The position numbers were made by a program, and so were the translations under genes. Of a DNA stretch of 64,000 nucleotides, positions 35,587 to 50,890 are shown in pieces. Under the pieces are notes generated by a model. The model saw only the letters and a list, made by a program, of their open reading frames with translations, made no database searches and was not told where the DNA came from. The stretch's first letter is position 1. Every line of letters starts with the position of its first letter. Source of the stretch: Desmodesmus armatus (Eukaryota; Chlorophyta; Chlorophyceae; Sphaeropleales; Scenedesmaceae); the NCBI GenBank assembly GCA_007449985.2, contig VIIQ02000004.1:62001-126000 (forward strand), in the 5' to 3' direction.

Positions 35587-38500
35587 TTAGCGGCGTGCAC
35601 CAGCCAGGCAGCGGTCCAGCTCTGCCAGCTGGCCCTTGCTCAGGTCGGACTTCTTCAGCACACGGCTGAGCTGGCTGACCAGGTCCTGCTTGGTGGCGTT
35701 GCGCATGCTGATGCCCTTCTTGCGGGCAATCTCGGACAGGGTGTCGATCTGTTAGGAGGGGCAGCAGCAGGACAGGAGCAGAGCATGTGAGACAAGTGGT
35801 TTCCAAGGCAACTGCTGACACTATCTTGGGCCTGCACCGCCACCAGAGCAACACTGCACTGCACACCGCCTGACCGACTCCCAAGCTGTGGAGTGTAACA
35901 TTTAGTGTACGCTGGTACGACAGCACCAGCAAGCCAGCCCCCAGCTGTTTTGAGGCCCAAGCATCCGCGCATATCCACCCCAACCCACCTTGAATGCGTT
36001 CAGCTCGCTGGTGGAGACGTTGCCGCCTGCAGATGCACCGTTGGAGGAGGAGGGTGCGCTGCGGCTGTAGCTGGACCACCTGTCACCGGAGCCGTTGGAG
36101 GCAGCGGGGGCGGGGCTGGCAGTCCTCCAGCTGGAGTTGCCGCTGCTGGCAGCTGGGCTGTAGCCGCCCTTGCCGACGGCAGAGGACAGGGACTTGCGCA
36201 GGGAGTCTACATCGCGGGCCAGGGGCACGGACAGCTTGTTGGCCAGGTCGACCAGCATGCCTGCGGGGAGCGGAGCAGGGATAAGACGCAGAACGAAAAA
36301 AGGGCAGGAAAATCAGTCTCGTGCGCAGGTAGTGCTGCAGCAGCAGCAAGGTGGTGACAAGTAAACTTCCATCACCTTTGCGCAAACAGACTGCTTGGGC
36401 GTGGCCATGTCACTGCTGCTTTGACATGAGGCGCATGAGAACTTGAGAGCGGCAACGCCTGCCAGGAAGGTGACAAGTACACACCACTACTCGCTGCGCA
36501 CACAGGCTGCTGTTAAGACGAGGCACGTCAAAGAGGCCAGAAGAGCCGCAACACCTGCCAGACTGCAGACTCACCGCGTGTGAGGTCGTTCAGGGAGACA
36601 CCCTTGGAGATCAGGGCGCTGATGACACCGTCCTTGGTGGGCTCACGGGGCAGCTCAGCACCGGTCTTCTTCACCAGGTCCCTCAGGTCATCGATGCGCA
36701 GCACGGACAGGTCAGAGGAGCTCAGCTTGCTGCCGCTGGCGTTGTGGCTGCCGGAACGCCTCCAGGAGGCGGACTTGGTGGCACCTGAGGAGAGGGAGGG
36801 CAGCAGGGCAGCGCAGCAGAAGTGAGTCACAGATACAAGGAGCATGTGGCCGGGCGCGCTGCAGCAGGCCGGGCAGCGGCGTCTGTGTTCAGCAGATCTG
36901 GTACATGTGGGTGTGTGCAAGTCAATAAACGACTGAAACTGCATGGCAGAGCTGCATGTCCTTACTTCTGGTGCAGCGACTACTGCTGTGCACTGCCGCC
37001 ACATGCCACACTAGACTGCACTCAAAGTTCAGGCATGCAACAGCAGGCAACTCAAGCAAATTGCGCAACTCCCAAGCCACCATTTCAACCCACCTGCAGA
37101 GTAGGTGGACCACCTGTCACCGCCAGCGGGTGCTGCGGCGGGTGTGGACCTCCAGGAGGAGGGGGCGGCGGCAGAGCTGCCGCTGCCGCTGCCACCCACC
37201 AGGGAGGACAGGTTGCGCTTCAGGCCCTCAACATCCTTGGCCAGGGGGGCACCCAGCTTGGTGGACAGGTCCACAAGCATGCCTGTGGGGGAGGGAGAGG
37301 AAGCAGATATCACAGGCACAGGAGGAATGGCGTTAGGAAGGACCAGTGCTTACATAAGATGTGCAGGCGCGCTGTTGCACAAACAGGGCCGTCAAGCTGC
37401 AATGCTTGCAAGGTGCTGAGTACATGCATGCAGCACACTGCCTTCTGCGCGCTGTTTGCAATCTGCAGGACAGCAATGCTCCAGTATCAAGGCAGCAGCG
37501 ATCGCACATTGAGGTGAGCTCGCTTCAGCCAGAAACCACACTAGCACCACTCCGAACCCTTGCATTCACACTCACCGCGTGTGAGCTCGTTCAGGGAGAC
37601 ACCCTTGGAGATCAGGGCGCTGACCACGTTGTCCCTGGTGGGCTCGCGGGGCAGCTCAGCACCGGTCTTCTTCACCAGGTCCCTCAGGTCATCGATCCTC
37701 AGGTGGCCCAGGTCCTTGGCACCCAGCTTGGCACCAGCAGAGGAGCCGCTGGAGCCGCGGGAGGCAGCGGGGCTGGAGGAGCTGTAGCTGGAGAAGCGGT
37801 CGGTGCTGGCGGTGGGGGCGGGGGTTGAGCGCCAGCTGCGGGGAGGGAAGGGAGGGCGCAGGAGGGCAGGGCAGGAAGGGTGAGGAAGGCTGTGCAAGTA
37901 CTGCTGTGCAAGATTACATTCACAGTGAAAGTTCTGGGCAGTCCTGCGCCTTTGTTGTGCACCTATTCAGGGAGTCCAGCAAGGGGTGCAGGCGCAACCC
38001 TAACACCAGACAGTCACCACAGTAAAAGGCACAAGAACCAAACAGCAGCAGAGCAGCAGTAGCCCGCCCACCCAACCCACAACACTGTCAGCGCCAGGCA
38101 CACCCCCAGGAGTACACCCATACTGCCCCCAGACACAAACCCACAGCCCGTGTATTAGACTGCTTGGCCGACTGTAAACAATACATGAAGCTTGCAGCAG
38201 TAATGCATGAAACTCAGTTTCGCCGACACCCACCTTGCAGATGCGGAGCCGCTGCCGCCGATGAGGCTTGCCAGCTCAGCGCGTGCCTGGTTGACATCGC
38301 GGGACAGGCCGGCCTTGCCCAGCTTGATGCCCAGGTCCACCAGCTGACCACGGGACAGGTCGTTCAGGGAGACACCGGCGGACACCAGTGCGCTCACCAG
38401 GCTGTCACGGGTGGCGTTGCGGCCGCCGTTCACACCCTTCTTTGCGGCAATCTCGACCAGGTCCACGATCTTGAAGGCGGACAGGTCACCGGCAGAGAGG

Positions 38501-39500
38501 CCGGCACCGGACTGGCCGGAGGCGCGGGGGGTGCTGCTGGCGCTGCTGCTGCGGGAGTAGTTGGCGAAGCGGTCGGTGGAGCTGGTGGCTGGGGAGGAGC
38601 TGTAGCTGCTGCTGTAGCTGCTGGCACCGCCCTTGGCCTTCAGGTCTGCCTGCTGACCCTTGGACAGGTCGTTGATGGACACGCCGGCGCGCACCAGGGC
38701 GTTGATGACGCTGTCGCGGGTGGCGTTGCGGCCGGGGCTGCAGCCCTTCTTGCCGGCAATCTCGACCAGGTCGACAATCTTGAAGGCAGACAGGTCGCTG
38801 GAGGACAGGGTCTGTAGGATGGGGTAAGGATGGCAGGGAGGGGAGCAGGGATGCAGCAGCAGGAGAGGTGGGGTGCAGGTGGTGAGGTACTGGAGTGAGG
38901 TGTGTAGGTGAATGTAGGTGAATGTGGAGGCAGCAGTGAGGCAGGTGGGGTGCAGCAGGGCATGTGTGCTGGTACCAGCGCAGTACCATGTGCCTCGGCA
39001 GGGCGCGGTGAAGGACAGCATCTATAATGCAATAAATCAACATGGATCCTCCGAGGCAACCACAGCAGAGATATGGAGCAGTTGCAGCCCAGCGCTGGTG
39101 CATGAGATCTGCACAAGCCAGAAGCGCCAGATCGCAATTGGAGCAGCGTAAAAGTCGTAAATGCTGCTCACCTGTGCCCTGGTCACCACCATCTGTCCGC
39201 GGGTGGCAGGCTTGGCGCTGCAGCACAAAAAGAAGAAGCACACGGGAGCCTTTCAGCACGCGGGCGTGGTAGGAATGGCATCGCATTGATTACCCAAAGC
39301 AATTGCAGCGCTGGCAGGCTCAATTCTGGTCTGAGGAAGCAGTAAGAGACTGAACGCACCCAGCCAGGCCACGGTTCTGCATCATCTTCTGCGAATGAGA
39401 ACAGCAGCAGCAATGAGAGGTTGGTCAGCTGGGATCGCGGCGCAGCTGCGCATTGATCGAGGCAATGCAATGCTATTGCGGCGTGTCTCACCAGTGCCAT
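35587..39500 (-). CDS. Plastid-targeted five-repeat protein with disordered linkers (function unknown)
   Basis: Model: complement(join(35587..35748,35989..36260,36575..36784,37094..37282,37576..37835,38234..38811,39172..39217,39360..39388,39492..39500)), 584 residues, all in phase. The first 28 residues (MALKMMQNRGLAG then AKPATRGQMVVTRAQ) look like an algal chloroplast transit peptide. Five repeats start near residues 29, 132, 257, 390 and 520. Each has a roughly 50-residue predicted helical unit (DLSAFKIVDLVEIAGKKG..RD..ALV.AGVSLNDLSRG) that weakly resembles SAP or Rho-N folds; repeats 2-4 add a second unit (LVDL..KL..PLA.DV..L). Linkers are Ser/Ala/Pro/Gly-rich with recurring DR(F/W)xxYS and SWR motifs. 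Exon pairs 37576..37835 plus 37094..37282 and 36575..36784 plus 35989..36260 are duplicates. Codon use is strongly biased to CTG, AAG, GCC, GGC, AAC and GAC, unlike its neighbours, implying high expression. I do not recognise an orthologue; DNA/RNA binding in the plastid or scaffold/linker function are both possible. Confidence 0.85.
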
Positions 39501-41111
39501 TTCTGCTGGTTGCGAGCCTGTGCAGATGCCAAAAGGAGGAGTGGGAGTATGAGCTTCTGCTTTGGGCAGGCAACTGAGAGGCAGGCAATGAGAGACGCAG
39601 TGAAGTAGGACAGAGCGAAGCGGGGGCTTCTTTATGTCCTAGGAGCGTTGTAGGAATGCTAATAACAAGTGTGTCACTTTTCAAAGACAGCGAGCTAGGA
39701 CCTCGGGACGCAATGTATGCAATTAAACAACTTTATTCAGTATTTCGAGGCACCGTGGGGCTGCAACCCACACCCCGAGAAATCAAGGTCAAAGTTTGCT
39801 TTCCCCTCTCCTAGAGCTACAAATATCCCCCTCAACGCTGTTTCACGGGTAGTTCCAGCACGTTTGTCGCCTCTGCTTACGACTTCTCCAATGTCAAGTC
39901 GGATAGGTGAGTGTATCCGCCCGTTCATGGGTCGCGACATGAACAACCTGTGGGAGGAGCTTCCACCCACAACTCTCCCCAACACGATGACAACACTGAA
40001 GCTGAACTGTTTGCTGACTACACCTCACGTTTACAGCTAGGTCGACTGACCTGGATTGGCAACATCTAGGGGTGGGTGGCACCATCGTGGACACCATGTG
40101 CAGTTGGACTTCATTCATGAACGGCAACAAAAAATTGCAACAACCTTCAGCACTACGTTCAGTGCATTTGACCTGAAATGCGACAGAGCCTGCCAGTCAC
40201 CCTAGTGTCACTATATGCCTGGCCCAGTGTGGGCCAGGACCCCAACTTACTCTTTCACTTGTATATGGTTGAGTGTTTCAGCAGGCAGCACCTGTTGAGT
40301 GTGGTTGCTTTGAGCTGTACATTGATCGACCAGGCTTGTCATGCTGTCAGCAAACCCCCCATGTGTACGCTGCCCGAGCCAGCACGTCCAGCTCACAAGC
40401 AGTGACTATGCTTACAGTCAACACTGTGTTATGAGCAGTGCATTTGAAGATCAGTTTGATCCTTCCAGCAGTACTGTTGTCATAAGCCAAAGCGTTGACA
40501 GTTGGGCAACAGAAAGAGTGTGCACATGTTTTGTCGATGTTAGAAAGGTAAAGGCTTCAATTTGAGTCAAATGCGCGGCCACTCTAGGGGCTGTGCCCTG
40601 CCCGACAGCAGCACTGAGGGGCTCTCTTCACCGGCTTGTGGGTCAAAATTGTAAGGAGCGATCGGCCTGCCATTTTCAGGGTGTCTAGAATCACACATGC
40701 TACGGTGGCTGACAAATTTTCTCCAGGGTCTGTAAGGCCAATTTTTTCCTATATGCTGCTTCACAACCAGAAGAAGAAGCCGGAGGTTGTGCACTTGATT
40801 CAGCCGTGCTACTACCATGAACTTGAACACAAACGCTGCAGGAACCTACAGGAAGCTACAGGAACAACATGGGGGGGAGCGCAGTACTGTCGAAATGGTT
40901 CCCGGCACTTCAGAGCAAGAAAGCGTCCTTACACGTGGTTCACCAATGCCAGGGACAAGAGATGCTGATGCAACAGCCGTCACACACAGACTGCACCCAG
41001 CACTCAACCCAATTCTTCATTTTAGCCGATTTCTCTCTCACACCCCCCCTCTTACGTCCTGCAAAGCGGGCAGCTTTCACAGCTGACTCAGCACCCATGT
41101 CAACAGCATGC
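39501..41111. other. Intergenic region between repeat plastid protein and adenosine kinase
   Basis: It should contain the promoter of the leftward plastid gene and the 3' UTR of adenosine kinase (a plausible TGTAA polyadenylation signal of the minus strand lies at about 40927-40931). Between 39717 and 40040 the sequence is AT-richer, lacks CAG words and is open on both strands; the translations match nothing I know. No RNA gene is recognised. Confidence 0.5.
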
Positions 41112-44938
<3,827 letters not shown>

Positions 44939-46039
44939 ATGAGTGAGCACCTGTTGACCCTTGCTCAACACAACATGTCTTGCCCGGGTGCCTGCATACG
45001 TCAGCATGCACAGTGGTGCTGCTGCTGGTGGTGCTGCTGCTGATGCTGCTGCCCTCTTGCTGTGACGTGCAGGCAACAAACTGTTCAACCCGTTTGCAGA
45101 TGACGACAAGCCGCAGCAGAAACAAGGTTTCTCGTTTTACAGGTAGGGCCGGGCTCTGCTGCTGATGCTGTGCTCCAGTAGGCATTTCCTGCAGGGGCGC
45201 TTTTCCTGGCATCCTGTGGCCATGACACAGGACGGTGTGCACCTGGACTGAACACATCACGTGCTGTTGTGCTGAGCAAACAAACATGCCATTCGTTCGG
45301 GCTCTCCCTTGCCTGCCTCCTGTCCTGCGCATCGCTGTTGCAGTGACCCTCTCGCGTCCTTTACCAAGGGCCCAGCGGGTGCAAATGCAGCCAGGGCCCG
45401 TGCCCTTGCCTCACAAACAGCACAAGCAGCAGCAGCACAGCAACAGCCTGGTGTGCTGGGCGGACCCCCAGCACCCCCTCAGCATATGATGGGCCACCAA
45501 CAGCAACAGCAGCAGCAGTACCCACAGCCTCCTGGAGCAGCAGGGCTCAGTGCTCACCAGGTACAGCAGCAGCAGCAGCAGTACCCAGCAGCCCCGCCAC
45601 AACCCTACGGTGGGGCGCAGCAGCAGTACCCCGGTGCCCCTCAGAACATGACGTGGCAGCAGCAGCAGTGGCAGCAACAGCAGCAGCAGCAGCCGGGTCG
45701 TGGTGGTGGTAGTTGGGGTGGTCCACCAGCGGCAGCAGCAGCAGGAGGCCCCGGAGGCAGGGGTGGGGGTGGCAGGGGTAGGTGGGGCGGTGGCAGAGGC
45801 ACCCCCGGGCAGTTCCAGGGTCAGGGAGGGCAGAAGCACCCCGGTCAGACTGGCGCGGTAGCGGCAGGGGTGGGGAGGGCGGCGGCGGTGGAGGGGCGGG
45901 CAGGGGTTGGGGGCCCAAGGCGCCGCGGTTAGAGGGTGGGGATTCTGGCAGCTGGGAGAGTATAGGTGCCAGGTTGTACAAGGAGTCGTTTAGGGATGAC
46001 CCCTGGGCCCTTTTGTTGAGGAATGTGCCACAGCCGTGA
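44939..46039 (+). CDS. Gln-rich, Gly/Arg (RGG)-rich protein of unknown function
   Basis: Model: join(44939..44942,45073..45142,45344..45777,45813..46039), 244 residues. The first coding exon is just ATGA, spliced to give MSNKLFNPFADDDKPQQK. The following segment begins SDPLASFTKGPAG, then becomes a Gln/Pro/Tyr-rich low-complexity tract, then an RGG-type tract (GRGGGSWGGP, GGRGGGGRG), and ends with an ordered-looking tail, RLYKESFRDDPWALLL. Such composition is typical of RNA-binding, phase-separating proteins, but no RRM or other domain is present. The tail lies in a different frame from the RGG start; excising a 35-nt G-rich segment (45778-45812; 41, 47 or 56 nt also keep phase) restores it. 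Without that excision the frame ends at 45932. The N-terminal part is well supported, the junction less so. Confidence 0.6.
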
Positions 46040-46159
46040 CTCCCCGAGACTTGACAGTGACTGTGGGGTTTTGAGTGCTGCACCCTTTTATCACTGCTGC
46101 CTGCTGATTGTTGCTGCTGCGGTAGCACTTTGAACTTGAGCGGTCCTGTGTAGACACAG

Positions 46160-46730
46160 GGAGGGGTGGGGGGGGGGGGCGTTGAGGGAACAAGTCGCCG
46201 CAGCTCGAGTACGGCATTGCATCCAGCAGTTGGGGTAAAAGCTATTCAGGGCACTGTGCAAGGGTCACCCCTGGCCCCCTGTGTTGAGGGGCCCACCGCA
46301 GTCGTGAGACAGCGCGGCCTGGCAGCAACCAGTAGGTTGGAGTGCTTGTTTGAGTGCTGCACCCTCTGCATGACGCTGCTTGCTGAATCAAATCAAATCG
46401 AAGTTACATCTGTGGCTGACTCTAGCTGCAGTGGCAGCCAGAGCAGCCAGGAGCTACATGGGTTGTGGTGGTGGCGGGAGCTGGAAGTTCAGCCAGGGTT
46501 TTGGAGGTGGTGTGGCGGCAGGGGTTTAGGGGTTTAGGGCCCAAGGCTCCATAGGTGGAGGGCGGTGCATTCAGCAGTTGAGGAAAGTATGGAGTCACCA
46601 TACTGTTGCTGTGCAGGGGGCTTGTACTGGAAGGAAACCTGGGCCCCCTGTCTGAACCCTGGACCCAGCACAGCCCTGGTGCCTGTCAGTGATGCTGCCT
46701 CTTGGAAGTGCTACGGGTAGTGCGTACTGC
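46160..46730 (+). pseudogene. Two decayed copies of the 3' end of the RGG-protein gene
   Basis: Copy two (about 46200-46385) parallels 45930-46115: both contain TTGAGTGCTGCACCCT and a CACCCCTGG..GTTGAGG..GTCGTGA block near the stop. Copy three (about 46455-46700) includes GGCAGGGGTTTAG..GGGCCCAAGGC, matching GGCAGGGGTTGGGGGCCCAAGGC in the coding exon, and GCATTCAGCAGTTGAGG, matching the following segment. Reading frames are broken in both. They form a tandem series with the true exon. Confidence 0.7.
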
Positions 46731-47310
46731 TGCACATAGCAGCCCTGGTGGCTAGCATTGAGTGGAGTCACTGATGTGGCATTGCCGATGGCACCCCTGT
46801 TGTGCAGTAGCAGCGCAAGCCTGATTTGAAGAGTCTCACAGCCCGACTCGGGCCATCATACAAGTCCCGTTGTCCTTGTACATGTCACGATGTCCTTGTG
46901 GTGTCGCTGACCCCTGCTGTTTGTTGCTGTTCCCGGCACAAGTTGGACATGGATTGTTCACAAACGCGCAATGCATTGTATGTGAGTTCTGTACAGTATG
47001 CATTGACTGAAGTATTGAGTGGACCAGGGACTGTCAATGTGTAACTTCCTTGGAGGAGTTGCACAGTTACTTGTCATCAGTGCTTGAAGATTCTTCTTAT
47101 TTACTGTATCGACTAAGTCAAGCTCACCCAGCGTAACACTGACCATACTGTCGCCCGCCGCTAAGGCTGGCGGGCAACCTTGGGACGATGCAAAATCAGG
47201 CAGTTGACAATGCGTGACCTTGCAGCCGTTGACAAAACAATGTTGACTGTTCATAAGATCTTGCCTGCCATTTGTCCGCTGTGATAGAGCGGATCCGTCT
47301 CTCACTGATC
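46731..47310. other. Intergenic region upstream of the desaturase gene
   Basis: Short gap after the decayed RGG copies and before the desaturase start codon. A promoter is expected; no specific element is visible. In-frame stop codons shortly upstream of 47311 support the chosen start. Confidence 0.5.
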
Positions 47311-50136
47311 ATGATCACCATGGAGCACCAGCGCTACAGTCCTGTCCATTGGATGGGTCAAGTACTCTGCACTATCATAGGCACGCTTGTCATGGCTGCA
47401 ACAGGGGCGTGGTTGCTGCCAGGAATCCCCCTGATGCTTCTGATCAAGGTTCTCCATGACCATCCAGCTCCACTGCTGTGGTTACAGGTATCGAGGATTG
47501 CTCGACGGAAACGACCATCACACCTTTATCAAATGAGGTTGAGCTTGTCTTCTTCGCCCTTCAGCAGCTCACACTCTTGCTGTTTTGCGCTGCACAGAGT
47601 ACCAAGGTATTCCAACTGGTGTCAGACGGCATCGGCAACAGGCTACTGGTCGACCCTCGAAACAAGGCGCTACTTTGGGTCTCCGTAACCTGCGCAACCG
47701 GAACTACCCTCCTCACAGTCAACCTGGTGTATGCACAGCTGCTACAGCCAAACAGCTTCCCCTGGGTAGCTTTCGTGCTGCGTCAGGCCTTCATGGCTGG
47801 AGTGCTGTCCCAGGCCTTTTCTGCTAAGCACAGGGAAAGCCACAACAGGACTGCGACGTACAAGCCTGCTTTGGTGCAGGCCGTACTTGGTAGGGTGAAT
47901 GAGTGGTGGACAAGTGTGTCGTATGGCAACGTGCCTGAGCTAGACAGGTGGGTGCAGTGGCTGTGCATCGACGAGCCTTTGGGAGCTCCTCTCAGACTTC
48001 AAGGTGACTAGTAGGCTGATGCTTCAGCTTGAACGTGCAATTTATCAATTGACTTGCAACTGGATAAGCGTGATGAGAGTATCCGCCCAGCACAGCTAGC
48101 CCGGGTCGAGCCAGGCAAATTTAACCAACAGAACACCAACACCATGAGGGCTCCTTGCTGCCCTTCAACTACCAGTGAGGTGACTTCCATTGCATGCTTG
48201 ACATGCAGGTGTGGTCACGGCTTTGTCCACCACCGCAATGAGCCTGATGTCGATGACTGGAGCAACACCCACCTGGACAGGACCAGCGTCATAAGCTTCC
48301 TGCAATACGTCGTCACAGCAGGTGTGTGGTTGTGAGTTTGTGTGTGGGGGGGGGTGACTTGCGCAGGCGACACGAGCCAGGTTTGCCGGGCAGCGGCATG
48401 CCTGGTTTGGTTTTGCTTTGTGCGCTGATCAAAGGAACTTCCCTGGGCAGTGCAACCCATAATGCGGAGCCACCCAGGGTAGTGGTACTGTCTGAGAGAG
48501 CTGGCATGCCACTGCCTGCAGGCTGTAGTATGTCACGTGCACGTGCCAACTTTCAACGCAGGTGTGTTCCTGCAATGGCATGTTGGAGCAGTAATGTGCT
48601 GTCACAATGTGCATTGTCACGGTGTACGGCATATCTGTTACAACCCTGGAGCCGCCCCAGCTTCATTGACTGTCTATGCGTCTCAATGCCCCCTTCTGCT
48701 CTGCCACTGCAACCTCCTGCAGGTGTCTTCCACAACTCCGGCCTGGGCCCCATGGTTCACTTCATAGAGGCCAACCTGCCCCGCCTTGTGAAGCAAATGG
48801 GCACCGGCATGGCAGCTTACTACGGTGCTGCTGCCTTGACCTGGGCCCTTGGCGGATGGCGGCTGTTTGTGCTGCTTTGGGCGTGGCCCCTGGTTGCAAA
48901 CTGTGGATACTCTTCTGTCATCAACTGGACCTGGCATGCCTTTGCAGACCCTCAGGATCCTAGCAACTTCCTGGGTGAGTGATTTGCATGGAGGCTTGAG
49001 GCTTTTGGCGTTGTTTTCAAAACAGTTGTCTGCAAGTGTAGCTGTGGATGATGTAGTGCGCTCTGCTCAATCTTGACAGTCTGGATTGGGCTTTCCAGCT
49101 CTTGAGCAGCCAGTTGATGATTAGTCGCCAGGCCTTGTGATTAGACTTTTTGGGGGTGCTGGGACCAACTTCAGGCAGGTTGACTCATGACTGAAGTGCC
49201 CCACTGCTTGGCAAGCACTTACCCCCCTCGTTCAATACTCTTCATCCACAACCTGAGTAGTCCCAGTGCCCCCCCCCCTTTCCCGCCTTGTGGCCGCCGT
49301 GTAGGCAACACCACCACAGTCACAGATTGGCCAGGCGACGTCTTTGGCGAGGGCTACCACGTCCCCCACCACCTGAAGGCTGCTAGTCACTACTCTACCG
49401 GCAAGGACCACTACGAGCAGAACCCTACATTCTACAAAGCTCACAGCTGTATCGTCCTGCATGGCAGTGACCCCCTGAGTCTGTGGGTCAACCTGTTGAC
49501 CGCTAACTGGAGCTACTTTGCTGCGAGGTTAGTCTGAGACCGCCTCAGGCTGAATCAGCATCAAGGCCAGCCTTCTTGACCTCTTGGGCTAGCAGTATCT
49601 TCAGTAGGAACCTCAGACATAACGGTTGACAGTTGACGGCAGACGTCTGCACTGCACTTGACCATATTGGTACCTGGTAGCACCCCAGCCACTGGCAGTA
49701 GAGGCGTGGCGATTTTACAGTCACACCCTCTCAGCATGGCATGCAGTCCTGCACTCCCAACTCCCGGCTACTACACTGCAGTGCAACATGCCGCATGTAA
49801 TGTTTCTGCTGCGCTGCCTGCAGGTATGAAAATTTCTATGGGCTGAGTGAAGCTGAGGTGAGGGCATTCTTCAGGTACCGCACCAGACCAACTGGGTCTC
49901 AGCCAGCTACTGCACTGGAGGCATCTGCAGTGAATAAGGCAGCAGAGGCACAGAGGGCTGCAATGGCACAGCTTCAGGAGCAGGAGCAGGCTAGCTGCAG
50001 CGCTGCTGCACCTGGCACAGCAAGTGCGGGCCGTGGTGTCCGGCAGGCAAAGAAGAGGCAGGGAGCCGCTGCGGCAGCAGCAGCAGATGCTGAGCAGACA
50101 GGCCCTGTGGCCGTGCTGAAGGTGGCAGCCTACTGA
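47311..50136 (+). CDS. Membrane fatty-acid desaturase-type protein
   Basis: Model: join(47311..47487,47598..47947,48209..48321,48723..48974,49305..49527,49824..50136), 475 residues, in phase. Three histidine boxes typical of membrane di-iron desaturases/hydroxylases appear in order: KHRESHN (HxxxH), CGHGFVHHRNE (HxxxHH) and GEGYHVPHH (HxxHH). Between them are hydrophobic segments (for example MGQVLCTIIGTLVMAATGAW, and the stretch around WRLFVLLWAWPLVAN), giving the usual four-span arrangement. Such enzymes introduce a double bond or hydroxyl into an acyl chain in the ER or plastid envelope; the substrate and regiospecificity cannot be told from the sequence, and no transit peptide is obvious. 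The C-terminal 90 residues are Ala/Gln-rich and hydrophilic, outside the catalytic core. Met at 47320 is an alternative start. Confidence 0.82.
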
Positions 50137-50340
50137 CGTGTTGGCAGCACCAAACCAGTGACGAACCGTTCGTGCGACGGGTGCACCGTGACATTCACAA
50201 GCACGAGGGTCTGTCATGGAAGCAGGATGGGCATGCAATAAAGGGCCGGTTCAACCTGCCACATGATGTGGCTTGTACAGATTTTGATTGGGAACACAAT
50301 TGCACCTTGCAGAATGCGCAGGGTCTGTGCTGTGGGTCAC

Positions 50341-50370
50341 GCATACAGGGCTCACTGAGCCCCTGTATGC
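50341..50370. repeat. Near-perfect inverted repeat
   Basis: GCATACAGG and CCTGTATGC arms, continued by GCTCA and TGAGC with one bulged C, form a hairpin of about 14 base pairs, 200 bases after the desaturase stop codon. Confidence 0.85.
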
Positions 50371-50890
50371 AGGCCATAAGCCAATTGTCTCAACTGGAGC
50401 TTGATGTAGTGCTGAAAGGTTGCAAATTGGCTGGTTTCTGGGGGGGAGTGCCCGGCAGGTTGTTGGATGTCGGCTTGTTTTGTGCTGAGGGTGCCTTGTA
50501 CCTGCAGGTAGGTGCAGGGCACCTTGACTGGGCGCGTTTATCTTTGTGTGGCTGTGCCGCACACCGTCACAGCTTGCCAGAGCTGCCTTCACAGCTTGCA
50601 GTCCTGGAGGGACAGTCCATGTCCCTCTGCTCATGCCTCTCGCCTGGTATCCCTCTATTTTTGTTGGTTTGTCTGGTGGCTTTTGTCTTGCCTTGTTACT
50701 GTCGGCGTCCCTGTTGGGGTTTGGTGTTTGTGTGGTTGCTGTGCTTCTGGGTCTCAGGTTATTTTGTTGTTTCCAAGCATCAGTGGGTGGGAGTCCTAGG
50801 CCTGACGCAGCCTGACTCAGTGAGCCATACAGCGTGCATTGGTTTGTCATTCCAAGAAGAATTGATAAGCATTAGGCCCACAGGTGGCAC

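Noticed and set aside
38164..38817. 217-residue plus-strand frame rich in Val, Gly and Ala
   Set aside because: Antisense to the strongly codon-biased exon of the plastid repeat protein, which explains why it stays open.
45411..46128. Leu/Pro-rich minus-strand frames opposite the RGG gene
   Set aside because: Reverse complement of Gln- and Gly-codon runs; no independent signals.
50512..50815. Hydrophobic plus-strand frames downstream of the desaturase
   Set aside because: T/G-rich non-coding sequence gives chance Leu/Val/Phe runs; no splice link to the desaturase, whose model is complete.
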